Source: Allium sativum
Lineage: Eukaryota > Streptophyta > Magnoliopsida > Asparagales > Amaryllidaceae
Direction: 5' to 3'
DNA length: 64,000 nucleotides
Assembly (NCBI GenBank): GCA_030737875.1
Contig: CM060915.1
Coordinates: 899,933,177 to 899,997,176 of the forward strand
Shown here: piece after piece, positions 47,307 to 57,945 of the stretch
How the letters are laid out: each line of letters starts with the position of its first letter
How positions within the stretch are numbered: the first letter of the stretch is position 1
Position numbers and translations under genes: made by a program
The notes under the pieces: model-generated
The model's input: only the letters and a program-made list of their open reading frames with translations
The model's database searches: none
Told to the model about the DNA's origin: nothing

Positions 47307-47862
47307 TATTACAGAATGTCAAGTCTTATATATGATAAGTAAATATTTAGGAAGATCCTATTTAGACACCATAGATTACCATACGTACAATAAAAATAAT
47401 TACAAGATCACATAAATCGCTTTTTACTTAGTAAACAACATGCATTTTCCGAATTTATACACATTTAGGATAAAATATGTATTTCTTCTTATTTTACTAA
47501 CTTTCTCTCTCATGCTTTAATCAAACCAAAAAGCCATATTTTCAAAATTCCTAAATTTACTTCTGCACATTCCAAATTTATAAGCTTCAAACAAAAGCTA
47601 AAATATTTAGTTATCTTTGTATAGAAATTTGAATTTATTTTTTGAGTAAATTAAAAAGTTTAACTACTTAAACAAAATTGAAACATGATTTGGTTTAAAC
47701 AAAGGATTGAAGAATTTAATACTCTTAACAACATTAATTTTAGTAATTAATTTTAAATTTTATATTTGATTAAAGTGAAAGCTATTAAAGTGGACTAGAT
47801 ATAAATATTATTTGTAATGATATGAACATAATTTAATACTAAAAATAATTTAAATTAATATA
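47307..47862. repeat. ~560-bp direct repeat, copy 2
   Basis: Second copy, directly adjacent to the first, with small indels. Confidence 0.8.
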
Positions 47863-48787
47863 ATTAATGATATGCATGCGACTTTATGAGAGAAATTATA
47901 CAAGTAACATGATGCAAACAAGGAATAGTTGTTTATGATTTTCATTATATAACTCTTTTCTTTTTTTAATAAGGACAATTTGATCTTAAGTTCTATCTAA
48001 AATATCATGGTGTGAACAAAAAAATGCATAGTGTTTGAATAGAACTTGTCAAATATTTATTGCCTAATCAAACCGACCTAAAAGAGGCAAAATCAAATTA
48101 TACCAAGCCAATTATATTCGGCTGTGGTAACCTGGATTCCACGTTTCTTTCTATTTCTTTTCTCTTATTCCGTTTCTTCCTCAGATTAATACATTAATTA
48201 ATTTCTCCCTGATATCTATTTTACTCCTCCGTTCCCAAATTATATTTTACGCTAATTTCTCTTTATTTTATTTCTTTCATCTTTCTTGTCCATCACAAAA
48301 TCATAGCACCAATCTTTCTTCTCAATTATAAAGCAAAATCGCACGTTTATTTTACCCCTCTATTCCCAAATTTGTAGTATTTTCAACTTTTAAATTGATT
48401 AAATCCGAGCAATTTACGACTATGGTAGAGGAAATAAAATTCTTTCTTCGTTTGTTAAATCTAAGTTTTTAATACGATTTACTTTGGTGAATTCATGGAA
48501 AATCCTGCCACTATTAGGAATCATGTGGCTATGCAGAAATTTTATATAAATGCTAAAGTTTTTTATTCTGGTCATATGGTTATTCCGTAAATACAAAAGG
48601 ACCCACTGTTACAGATTATGTGAGTAACCTAGTGAATTCCATTGGTGAACTAGTTGAATAATTAATCTATAGAGAAGATTCGATTATTTCCTTCATGTTA
48701 ACAACGAAGGTTTGTTACTCAGCCCAAATTTATGTTTCCTTCTTCATAGTTGCTTTGCTTTTACAACAATACTTTTTTACTTTTTAG

Positions 48788-48967
48788 ATATGAAAAATGG
48801 CTTCTTTGAAAAGTTGGAATTAGAACTCCAAGGTCATCTAAATATTTATTGTGTCGAAGGTCTTATGGCATTTGAGTTAATAGAGAGAAAGTCTACTTAT
48901 TCTATTGGGATGGCCTGCAAGCTCCTTATAACTGATATTGATGTGCAAAATATCTCATATGTGAAGA
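48788..48967 (+). other. Exon-like open stretch, origin unknown
   Basis: A TTTACTTTTTAG acceptor-like sequence is followed by about 60 codons with mixed, protein-like composition (starts MKNGFFEKLELELQGHL). Upstream at 48495-48590 a short frame (MENPATIRNHVAMQKFYINA...) and another at about 48593-48650 (TVTDYVSNLVNSIGELVE) also look peptide-like but are separated by stops and frame changes. It could be a gene fragment captured by the CACTA element, or a decayed transposase exon. I do not recognise the family. Confidence 0.2.
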
Positions 48968-49487
48968 TAAGTCTGCATTTTTCCTTTTCTTTTCTTTCAA
49001 ACATGGTATAATTTATGTTTTTCTAACAAATTATATTACAAATATTATCGATTTGGAGTCCTGTACAAAAAATTTAATCTTTAATTTGATCCCAAGTTTT
49101 GATATTATATTAATTTGTTAAATTGCATAGCAACATTCGATGGTTTAAGTCATGGAACATAAATGCAATGTTTTCTCCCACCTTTGCAATTGCATGACGT
49201 TGCTGTTTACATGCATATGATTGTAAATTGTCTACAGCAGTAACACACAAATGCATTTATAAAATCTTTGTTTCACCAGTATTGCAGTCACGTAAAATTT
49301 ATATATCAACTTCACATTCTTACTTCTAGTGTGTGTAAGACTTTAAATAATTTTGTTGTTAGATGAATGCTTAATCTTAAAAATACTTATACAAAAATAC
49401 TTTGCTTATTTAATATCCAGTTTTGAGTGGAGATTATCTCTCTAACTATATATATAACAGAGTTGTATGTATATAAATAACTTTAGT

Positions 49488-52400
49488 TGTAACGACCCTA
49501 ACTTCCCTATAAAGGAAGGCCTGGATTGCCTTGAGAACACGACAAAACAGAATGCAAACAGAAGAACATTTCATTGCTTATTACAACAATCCCATCAGAA
49601 TACAAGAACATGCAGAGTATGAATAAATAATACACATCAAAGATTAAAATTACATTACATAACAGTGGAAAATAATACAAAACACAACTGAAAGAGATAA
49701 ACGGATGCAGAGCTTTTCGAATATCGTTCCAACTGTAAACTAGGATCCTGTGAATATAAATCTGCAAAACCAAAACTACTAGCTGCCTGTGTGGAAAATA
49801 GGGGCACCCAGAGTTTAGGTTAAAACAATAAACTCCAAGTCAGTCATGTGACTGGTGTGAGAACTAAAACAGTTATTAAATCTTTACTTTAAAAAAAGTA
49901 AATCAAGGGACTACATTGTATAACACGGAATGGGTTTCCTCCCAAGAATACTAGTGCATAAAACAAACAGCGCAATGCTTTTTGGAAAATGCAAGCTATT
50001 ATAAGACTCAAGTCCCATCACACAATGCAACGCAAGCCGGAGGATAGAGTTTTACCTTATAATAGCCATACATGCTTGGTACGTTTAAAAAAATCATTTT
50101 GATACTATTATAATGTAAAGTGAATGAAAACAACTTAAAATATAAATGTATCAATCATAGACGGCACAGTGCACCATCCCACTATGTCGCCATACTAGGC
50201 TCTACAATCAAAACCGAAATATCACGTATTGGAAATTGGATTTCTGTCATGAGTTGAGGCAAGTGATCATCCTCCCAGCTTCGAGACACTCTAGCAAATG
50301 CCTCAATGTTCGGACGCTGGAGAACTCTCGGATCTTCAGGACCGGTCCACACGTAGTGGATTAGTTATAACTAGACACACGTTTCCCGGTCCTATAGGAC
50401 CTATCCATCGGCTCCGCAGAGACCGATATATCCGAGGCGTCTTGCATTCCAACCACATAGGTAAAAATAATATAAATGTCAGGGCTTATAAAACGCTGAC
50501 ACCACCCATAGCTAGAAAGAAACGTCATGCACTCCCCGTAGTCATGGTCCAGTTTTTGACTCATATCGAGGTGTGAGGGTCGCGAATCAACGCTATACAC
50601 AATGCTATGCCCACAGGCCATGCATTGATCATCGACCACAAGACTCCGCTTTTCAACAGGAGCCTTGATCATTTGCATCTCATCATGCCACACAGGCAAT
50701 TCACGCTATGCGACTGATGTCTATCGATATATAACATCTGAGCTCATACGTCTCAGAGAATGGTGTTAAGCAAGAGAATAAAGTCTCTGCCTCCAAACAG
50801 ATATATATTTAATAGAGATCAATCAACACAGAATAAAATCCAATGTCAGACACACAGTCCATTTACAAGTTCATTCTGGGTCTGAACAAAACCGGAGGCA
50901 CCTTATTCCTCGTCCCATATGTCTAATATAGGAGAGAGGTCCTCGCATATCCGTCGATCTCCAAGTACGTCTGAACGATCACCACATATTACTTTGTCTT
51001 GGGTGTACAGCCCAATCAAGACATCAGTAATCATCCAAACAATGTGAAGACCTCCGGTCTTCAACCACCGTCTTCATCGTTGACATATAATTGAATCGGT
51101 CATTCAAAATGGGTATAAACCCAGCCTTTCCGAATAACCCGCGTATATAATAAACAAGTGCTACACAAACACAATATACGCCTCATTCCAATTCAGAATA
51201 TTCTTTTATTAAAATATTTATATCCTTTGGGAAATGTTCCCATTAATTTTATCAAAGATAAATTCTTTAAATTTATTATTTAATCTTCCTTTGGATATCA
51301 ATTCAAATCATATTAAAGTTTTCCAAACTAGTCGGGATTAACGCACCTTACCGAAGTAATCATTTGTTTAATTTCCCAATCTTAACCTATTCATCCCATA
51401 GAGCAAAACTGGTGGTACTCCATATCTAACACCACGGTATTATTGGTAAATTTGATTACCATTCTACGTTAAAATCTAATTAAAGATTTAGCTATCGCTA
51501 GGAGAAAAACTCGCGATACTCCATTCCCGATCATTTCACAAATTTGATAATTTAAATTATCAATTCACGTATCAATCTAATTAAAGATTCATTAAAACTC
51601 CACTTAGTTTTAATCTTCCCAAAAATCAATATTAATGATTATTCAACTTCTAGGAAAATAATTCCTGTCTTTAACTAGGTTAAAGAACCAATACCATTTA
51701 ATATACAGTTCACGATAAACCCAAAATCACATTCCATTAGTCTCTAACCGTAAATTAGTAAGAAAACAAATCCCTAAGTATTAACCCTGAAGGCCGAAAC
51801 CAACATCAGATCAATACCTAGGAAACCATTCAACTTAGCTAATCTCCAATTAGTTTCTAATTTTCTTAACTCCATTGGTTTTAAGAACAATATTATTGAA
51901 GATACCATTCACGACAAACCCAAAATCCCATTTGATATTAAATACGTGGCTCTGAATAGAAAATTTATCGGCTTATATTCAATATCAAATTCTGAAACCA
52001 ACAAATATGTTATTGGAATAACGATATATACATATCTTCCTAATTCCTCCACAATGTCCGTATAATTACGGAATCCAAAATCGAAATATCCCGAAGTTAA
52101 TTTCGATTCAAATCCATTCCAATTTATATGTTGGGAATTCTGGTTATTTTAAAACCATTTCAAATCCAATTTATTTATTTTTAAAATAATGGATTTCAAA
52201 TCTAGTTCATTTCGATAAAATATTTTTTTATCATTTCAAAAATGAAATTTTTCATCCCAATTCTTTCCAAATCATTTATTATGATTTTAAACAAATTATT
52301 GATATTTATAATAATTTTATCCAGGCCCGTATAGTCGATTTCCATGAAAGACCATCGAACTGCACTTACAGTGACCTTTTCCAAATTTGATTTGGACATA

Positions 52401-53895
52401 ATTCCAAATCCATCTATTAGATTTCAAATCTCTAATATTCGTTGGAAAGCTCTTTTTGATTCGAACCCAACGGTTCTAGTTTTAGGAGAATCGATGGTCG
52501 GATCTCTCGCAGCGTCAATTCAAAGTCGATGGTCGAAATTCGCGAACTGCCGCGGCGCGGCGCGTTCTATTCAGGCCATTAAATATATATAATACATATT
52601 ATATATATTTCATCGATTCCAATTTAAAACGTATTTTATAAATCGTTTTAAATTCGTTTTCAAAATGATTTCAACTTCATATTCAATTTCAAATCAAAAT
52701 CGAATATTCTATATCATTAATATATAAATGATAATATTTTCAGAACATTAGATTTTGAATTCGCTTCCATTTTGATATTCACTATAAAAATGAATAAAAT
52801 CGATATATCGATCACATGAAAATGGTGCATACCTAATCATCACGGCTTTTATTCAACCCATGAATATTCTTTTCAACACACGAATATTTATTTTATTCAA
52901 CACATGAATATTTTTAACGGTTTATACATTCAATAAAAATGATATTTTTATTGTTTAAATATTTTATTCACCACATGAATATTTATTTTATTCAACACAT
53001 GAATATATTTCCATTCAACATATGAATATATATTTTATCCCTTCCTGAATATCATTTTAAAATATTCTTTATTTTCCAAATTGGAATGATACCCAGTCAA
53101 TTACCATATAATGTTAATTATATGGATTCTATACAACATATGTATATCATAACAAAGATAAACAATCATCCATCATCCAAAGTGCATTTCACAAATGTAT
53201 AAGCGTTAAATATAAATAATTAATGCTTACAATAGTCTGTCAACCAATCGATTGACATACAGCTAAACAATTGGGATTAGTGTATGTCAAATATCGTCCC
53301 AATACCCATGTGGGGTTTCAAACAACAAACACTGATTTTTAGTTGTGCAGTTGGGATATGTGTAATATTTTATTGTCCCAATCCATATCAGTCAAACGGG
53401 TGTACATAAACAAATCGTCTGATTTGTAAATGAATATTTTCTATTGTCCATTTCACATCACAAACAATTTTTATAACAAAATCAATCAAATAAACAAGTC
53501 GCCCATGGTCTGTGGACGATGGGTGTTGCTAAGCACCGTCTGCATCCTAGTATATATTTTAACTAGAAAAAAAAGTGAGAAGTTCTCATATTTGGGATCC
53601 ACTCTGTCGTGCTTTGATTTTCGATCTATGTAGTATACCTACGTTAAAAAAATTATATTTTTAACCAATCAATAATTACTTCTTTGTATGATTATTTTAT
53701 AAATAACATACATAGGCTAAAAATTATATTTTTATCTTTCTAAAAATAATTTCATATTTTTATAACAACACTACATAGATAAAAAAATCACATTTTTATG
53801 CCGCTACTATATATATATATAAATCGAATCTTTCTATCACAAATGAATATATAAAAATCACATTTTTACATTGCTATTCAAACGATAACAATCAT
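49488..53895 (-). repeat. LTR G (A family), interrupted by D
   Basis: Minus-strand LTR end GGGTCGTTACA at 49488; no PBS beside it, so this is a 3' LTR or solo-LTR end. Collinear with A's LTR at 10504 to about 15400, including TTCGTTGGAAAGCTCTT (52440) and the GCGCGGCGCG patch (52556). The last five bases ATCAT (53891-53895) are the target duplication of D; the rest of G lies beyond the window's right end. Confidence 0.75.
53891..53895. repeat. Target-site duplication of element D (left copy, ATCAT)
   Basis: Five bases before the D LTR end; the partner copy lies beyond 64000, so this is unverified. Confidence 0.5.
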
Positions 53896-54030
53896 TGAAA
53901 CACCCCACCTCCGTTAGGGTCACTCTCAAAGGGAATGCCCTAATTTTGGTGGAGGTTTATAAGTATAAGTCACAGATATACAAGACAGATATAAGAACAC
54001 ATATTTGTAAATAGCAGAAAAGAAGCAACT

Positions 54031-54036
54031 TTTATT
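54031..54036 (-). terminator. Poly(A) signal, D 3' LTR
   Basis: Minus-strand AATAAA in ATGAAATAAAAGTTGC, 135 bp before the LTR end. Confidence 0.5.
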
Positions 54037-55050
54037 TCATAAAAGTAAATACGTGTTACAGCAACATCACCATGATTGTCTTACATCCTTTCAAAAAAAA
54101 AACATAACACCTTCATAACTGTCTTGATTACATAATTTAAAGAAGCATAAAGAAAACATAAATAAACTGCAAAAGCCCCATAGTTGTTGTCCAAAGCCAT
54201 AGTTCAAAACGGAAAGGTCCAAGCAATACATTCTTTCTCTTCAAGTTGGATATGAAGGCTGGTCAAGCTGCAGTATTCCCTCCCTGTGGACCTGGGGGGG
54301 GGGGGAACGGAAGAAAAGAAGACGAAAGAAAAGTAGAGTCAGACATAAAGCCTGAGTAAGTCGAGGACTACTCTGTCTATGAATAAAGAATTGGGTATGA
54401 TAAGTATAAACTAGAAATGGGGAAAGCACTATAAACTTGGTTAAGTTGTCTAGGGTCGAATATACTATCGTACCCCATATTAATCTCTGTACCCATATAA
54501 ACTAGTTCCCAATAGGCACCCCATAACCAGGGTGAAGTGATCCATTTTACGATGATCGGCTCCTACTCGCATAGTTACATGTGTCTTACGGCCCCCGATG
54601 TTGTAGTTACCTATGCTGGTCCCACCATGGGGTGTATCAAGTCCCATGGCGGCGACCCGACACAACCCTAGAATGCACAGGTATGCTACTGGTGCCCAGT
54701 GCCTTATTTTTCTGCGCCGGAGTGAGTGCACGCCCACACCCCTTTAGAACCTACACTGCTGCACCACCGCCGTCGATTTGACCTCTTACATTCAGCCCAG
54801 TAATCGTGCCCCACCCTGCCTAGTTTCAGGGTATCATGATACACCTTATAGGGTTACTGCTGAGAAGGGTCCCCCGCTACTAGGTTTTCTACTTCTAGCC
54901 AACATGCTAAGTTGGTTAAGTGTTTTATGAACCTAACCCCCAATCAGTCTGTTTAGTTTAGCATGTCCCATTTTTGATTAAGTCTTTAGTTTACTTAATC
55001 CTATCAGTCCTGACTCAGCCTTAATTGTCTTATTAAAGCCTTGACCTCTC

Positions 55051-55270
55051 ACATTAGACAGGTATTGTTGTGGCTGCCTTTTGTTGGTCGGTTCCGGGCA
55101 GTCTTACGCCACAACTCAGTCTAACCTCGGGTCCTTATTGGGCTCCATGTTTAACCACCCACACTGGATAGGTATTGTTGTGACTATTGGACAGCCGGGC
55201 GGTTCCGGGCAGGTTTACATCACAACTCAATCCAACCTCGGGTTAAACACATCGTATTTTCTACGTTTAC
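55051..55270 (-). repeat. ~110-bp direct duplication in D LTR
   Basis: Two units share AGGTATTGTTGTG, GGTTCCGGGCAG, ACAACTCA and CAACCTCGGG-type landmarks. C has one copy (about 20810-20900). Confidence 0.7.
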
Positions 55271-55457
55271 ATATTTTGTCTTTCTTCTTTATTTTCTTAT
55301 ATGTAAATATTTGCGGCCCATTATTAAAAATCAATGGTGTGAAGGTTACACCAATCATGGGCCCAACCCATACTTGAATTTGGGCCCCTTTACTTTATAT
55401 TTTCATTTATTAATTAATTTGGCCCAACGCTATTTTCCCCCGTTTAATACGTTCGTT

Positions 55458-55458
<1 letters not shown>

Positions 55459-55497
<39 letters not shown>
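55459..55497. repeat. (TA)n microsatellite in D LTR
   Basis: About nineteen TA dinucleotides. Confidence 0.92.
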
Positions 55498-55501
<4 letters not shown>

Positions 55502-56831
55502 GGCTTAGCCTTTTTAAGCCCAACTTAGCCATGTGAAAAAGGGGAGGCTTAAAGCGTGATTACATACACAAAAAGGGGAATGTGAACGCATGAACTTGCA
55601 ACATAACGTTGGAACTACAAAATAGAAACTGGTGTACTTTCATAGTAGTAACATATACTTTGGTCATAAAGCATAAGTGACATGAATCAAAGCATGTAAA
55701 CTTGTAGTTAAGAATCTAAATTGGATATCATCATTGACACATAGTCTTAACTACAACATAAACCTATATTTTTATTTAGGCATAATGTAAAACATAAGCA
55801 AATCATGTTCATAAGATTACTACATGTTTACAAAGGTGCTTACTTTTGTTACTAATACAAAAGTATAGTTCAACTAGAATTATTCCAACTTAATCATGAT
55901 TTTAAATCTATTCACATAACCATGGCACACATATACTTATGGCATAAATATTTCTAAACATGAAATCATGATTTTTACTTTAGTCATGCAAACTTGCAAA
56001 TGGGATTTTAAATCTAACCTAGCTATGTACCACATGTGTCATCATATAATTCTTGTTAACAATATAGACCTAACATGTTTTTCAATTATGCAAAATATCA
56101 ATCATAGCCTAGTCATATTCATAAGTTCGCAAAGAGGTTTTCTAGTACAAAAGTATGGCTTAATATATAGATCATGATGCCAAATTTTCAACATAATTTC
56201 ATATGAATTATAATAACCCAAATTTGTTCCAATTACACACAAAATGATTTTTGTACAAAAATACACATTATGATGGCATAGTAGCAAAACCACAAACTTG
56301 CATGAATTTCAATTAAAGAACTACATACATGTAGCTTCAACATGAATTACAAACTTTGCGAATATCCAAACGTATATTTGCATAAAACTACCGCAAACAT
56401 GTAGTTTTTATAATGAATAACATACTTTGCGAATATCCAAACGTATACTTGCATAAAACTACCGCAAACATGTAGTTTTTATAATGAATAACATACTTTG
56501 CGAATATCCAATCGTTATACAATATTCCAAATCGATAAGAATCATAGTAACGCACAAATATGAATTACTTATCACCACAAATCAAGTGTACAAACCAACA
56601 CAGTTATTTGTTCATACCAGAATAATACTCTACTTACAATCGTGTGGCGAATTCTCCAATTCAGGAATTTGGAGATGCGACTCCTTGTTGATTTGATTTG
56701 TTTAAGTTGCTTTATGCTTTAGAATTTTCCTCCTAATCTTCTCTCAAATTGGTGGCTACTACTAGTCGCTCCTCTACAGCATGATGGCCTCGTTCTTATT
56801 TTTGAATGAATAGATTAGGTAGAGTCTAGGG

Positions 56832-56843
56832 TCTTTTTTATAG
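56832..56843 (-). promoter_or_regulatory. TATA box, D 3' LTR
   Basis: Minus-strand CTATAAAAAAGA, about 535 bp into the LTR, followed by a CT-rich stretch. Confidence 0.6.
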
Positions 56844-56999
56844 AGTTTATGAACCGATTAGGACCATCGATATTGCTTGGCTAGATCGTAGCCATTCATT
56901 CGAAAGAGAGACCAATTAGAGCCTGCCACCTAGCCCTAATGACAAAGCAAGCTTCTGAAAATCGACCAACATAGACTAGGCCAGCCAGGGGTGGGCTGG

Positions 57000-57090
57000 G
57001 TTCGACCTGGCTCTGGACCAGGTCGACAGCCCTGTCGACAGCCCTGTCGACCTGGCTAGCCCAGGTCGACAGCCAAGTCGACCTGGGTGC
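57000..57090 (-). repeat. GTCGAC palindrome cluster, D U3
   Basis: Five GTCGAC hexamers in about 70 bases, set in alternating CAGGTCGACA and TGTCGACCTGG contexts; an expanded version of the hairpin in C. Confidence 0.8.
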
Positions 57091-57094
57091 CTTA

Positions 57095-57113
57095 GGCGGG
57101 AATTTTCCCGCCC
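57095..57113 (-). promoter_or_regulatory. E2F-like palindrome, D U3
   Basis: GGCGGGAATTTTCCCGCCC; same inverted repeat and same position beside the GTCGAC cluster as in C, about 250 bp upstream of TATA. Confidence 0.5.
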
Positions 57114-57375
57114 TGGCCAATTGGGCCCGATTTTGAATTTTGAATTGTTTTTCTGAATTGTTTTTCTTAGGTTCGAATTTTAAACTTAATTCAGAAACTT
57201 CCGGAGGCCATATCTTCTTCATACGGACTCCGTTTTTCGAAAACTCGGACTCTATTTCACGTATTTTTCCGAGACGAACGCAATGGCGTATCCCGTTTCC
57301 CTTAATTCTTTGATTTGAAATTAATTATACTTTAATTTGTGAATTTCACGGTTATAGAATACACGGGGTGTTACA

Positions 57376-57389
57376 TTCTCCCCCACTTA
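57376..57389 (-). other. Element D polypurine tract
   Basis: Minus-strand TAAGTGGGGGAGAA abutting the LTR; preceded by TTTCGGGGACGAAATCCTTT, identical to C. Confidence 0.92.
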
Positions 57390-57945
57390 AAAGGATTTCG
57401 TCCCCGAAATCTTCAAGTTAGGAGGAATGTATATCCTAACATCCAATCATCCATCTAATCATCCATCAAACACGAGCATCCATTGTCCTTAAAAGACTTC
57501 TAATGCTTCATGATCATATGCGAAGTGTGTGTGTGTGTACATGTACTTATCTAATGCAAAATCAGGCGGTCTACTGATTCAGTTGACCTCCTTAATGCGA
57601 ATTATGTAAGTGCCATGAATTCATTATGTATGCAAATTTTCCTATTCATGATTCTACATGAGTGCACAATCATTCATACAAATGCAACATCCATATGACA
57701 ACACATTAAAGTTCAACCATATACGAATTCAAACATATATGCATATGCAATATGAAGTGACTGAGCCGATCTAAACCTAGATTGTGTGTGTATATGCAAC
57801 CACGAGCAACCACTAGCAATCACTTGCAACCACTTGCAACCATCATCCATAACATGTTTCAACTACATGTTTTCATCCAAAGAGTTTCTACCTAAAAGAT
57901 AAGGTTGAGGAGATATATCTAAAAAAAGATAGATAAAAGCGCAAC
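57390..57945 (-). other. Element D 3' UTR
   Basis: Noncoding, aligns along its length with C 24480-24970. Shared landmarks include GGTTGCAAGTGGTTGC repeats and AAGGAGGTCAACTGAATCAG. Conservation between an autonomous and a noncoding element suggests a cis-acting role. Confidence 0.75.

Larger units (their letters stand above)
45831..49487. mobile_element. CACTA-type DNA transposon, one terminus plus partial interior
   Basis: Begins CACTACAAGAAA, the typical terminus of plant CACTA (En/Spm) transposons, followed by inverted and direct copies of a CCTACCAATA motif. The opposite terminus (TTTCTTGTAGTG) is not found before 49487, where LTR G begins, so the element is either interrupted by G and continues beyond the window or is truncated. 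No transposase domain could be recognised. The three bases before it, TAT, would be its target duplication. Confidence 0.55.
54292..56637 (-). other. Predicted intron within D 3' LTR
   Basis: Minus-strand donor ACGATT|GTAAGTAGAG at 56637, about 165-175 bases after the probable start site, and acceptor TTTTCTTTCGTCTTCTTTTC...CCCCCAG|GTCC ending at 54292, 2346 bp. Both the location and the pyrimidine tract match C. Prediction only; no transcript seen. Confidence 0.45.
53896..57375 (-). repeat. Element D 3' LTR (3480 bp)
   Basis: Minus-strand start TGTAACACCCCGTGTATTC at 57375 and end GGGGTGTTTCA at 53896. Contains E2F-like palindrome (57095-57113), GTCGAC cluster (57000-57090), TATA (56832-56843), GTAAGT donor (56637), (TA)n (55459-55497), a ~110-bp duplication (about 55051-55270), pyrimidine/C-run acceptor (54292) and AATAAA (54031). 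Same order as in C. Confidence 0.92.

Noticed and set aside
54480..54737. An 85-codon open frame in both D LTRs (also 63094-63351), sense to the element
   Set aside because: It lies within the predicted LTR intron, has no known homology and the two copies are one recent duplication. No counterpart seen in C.
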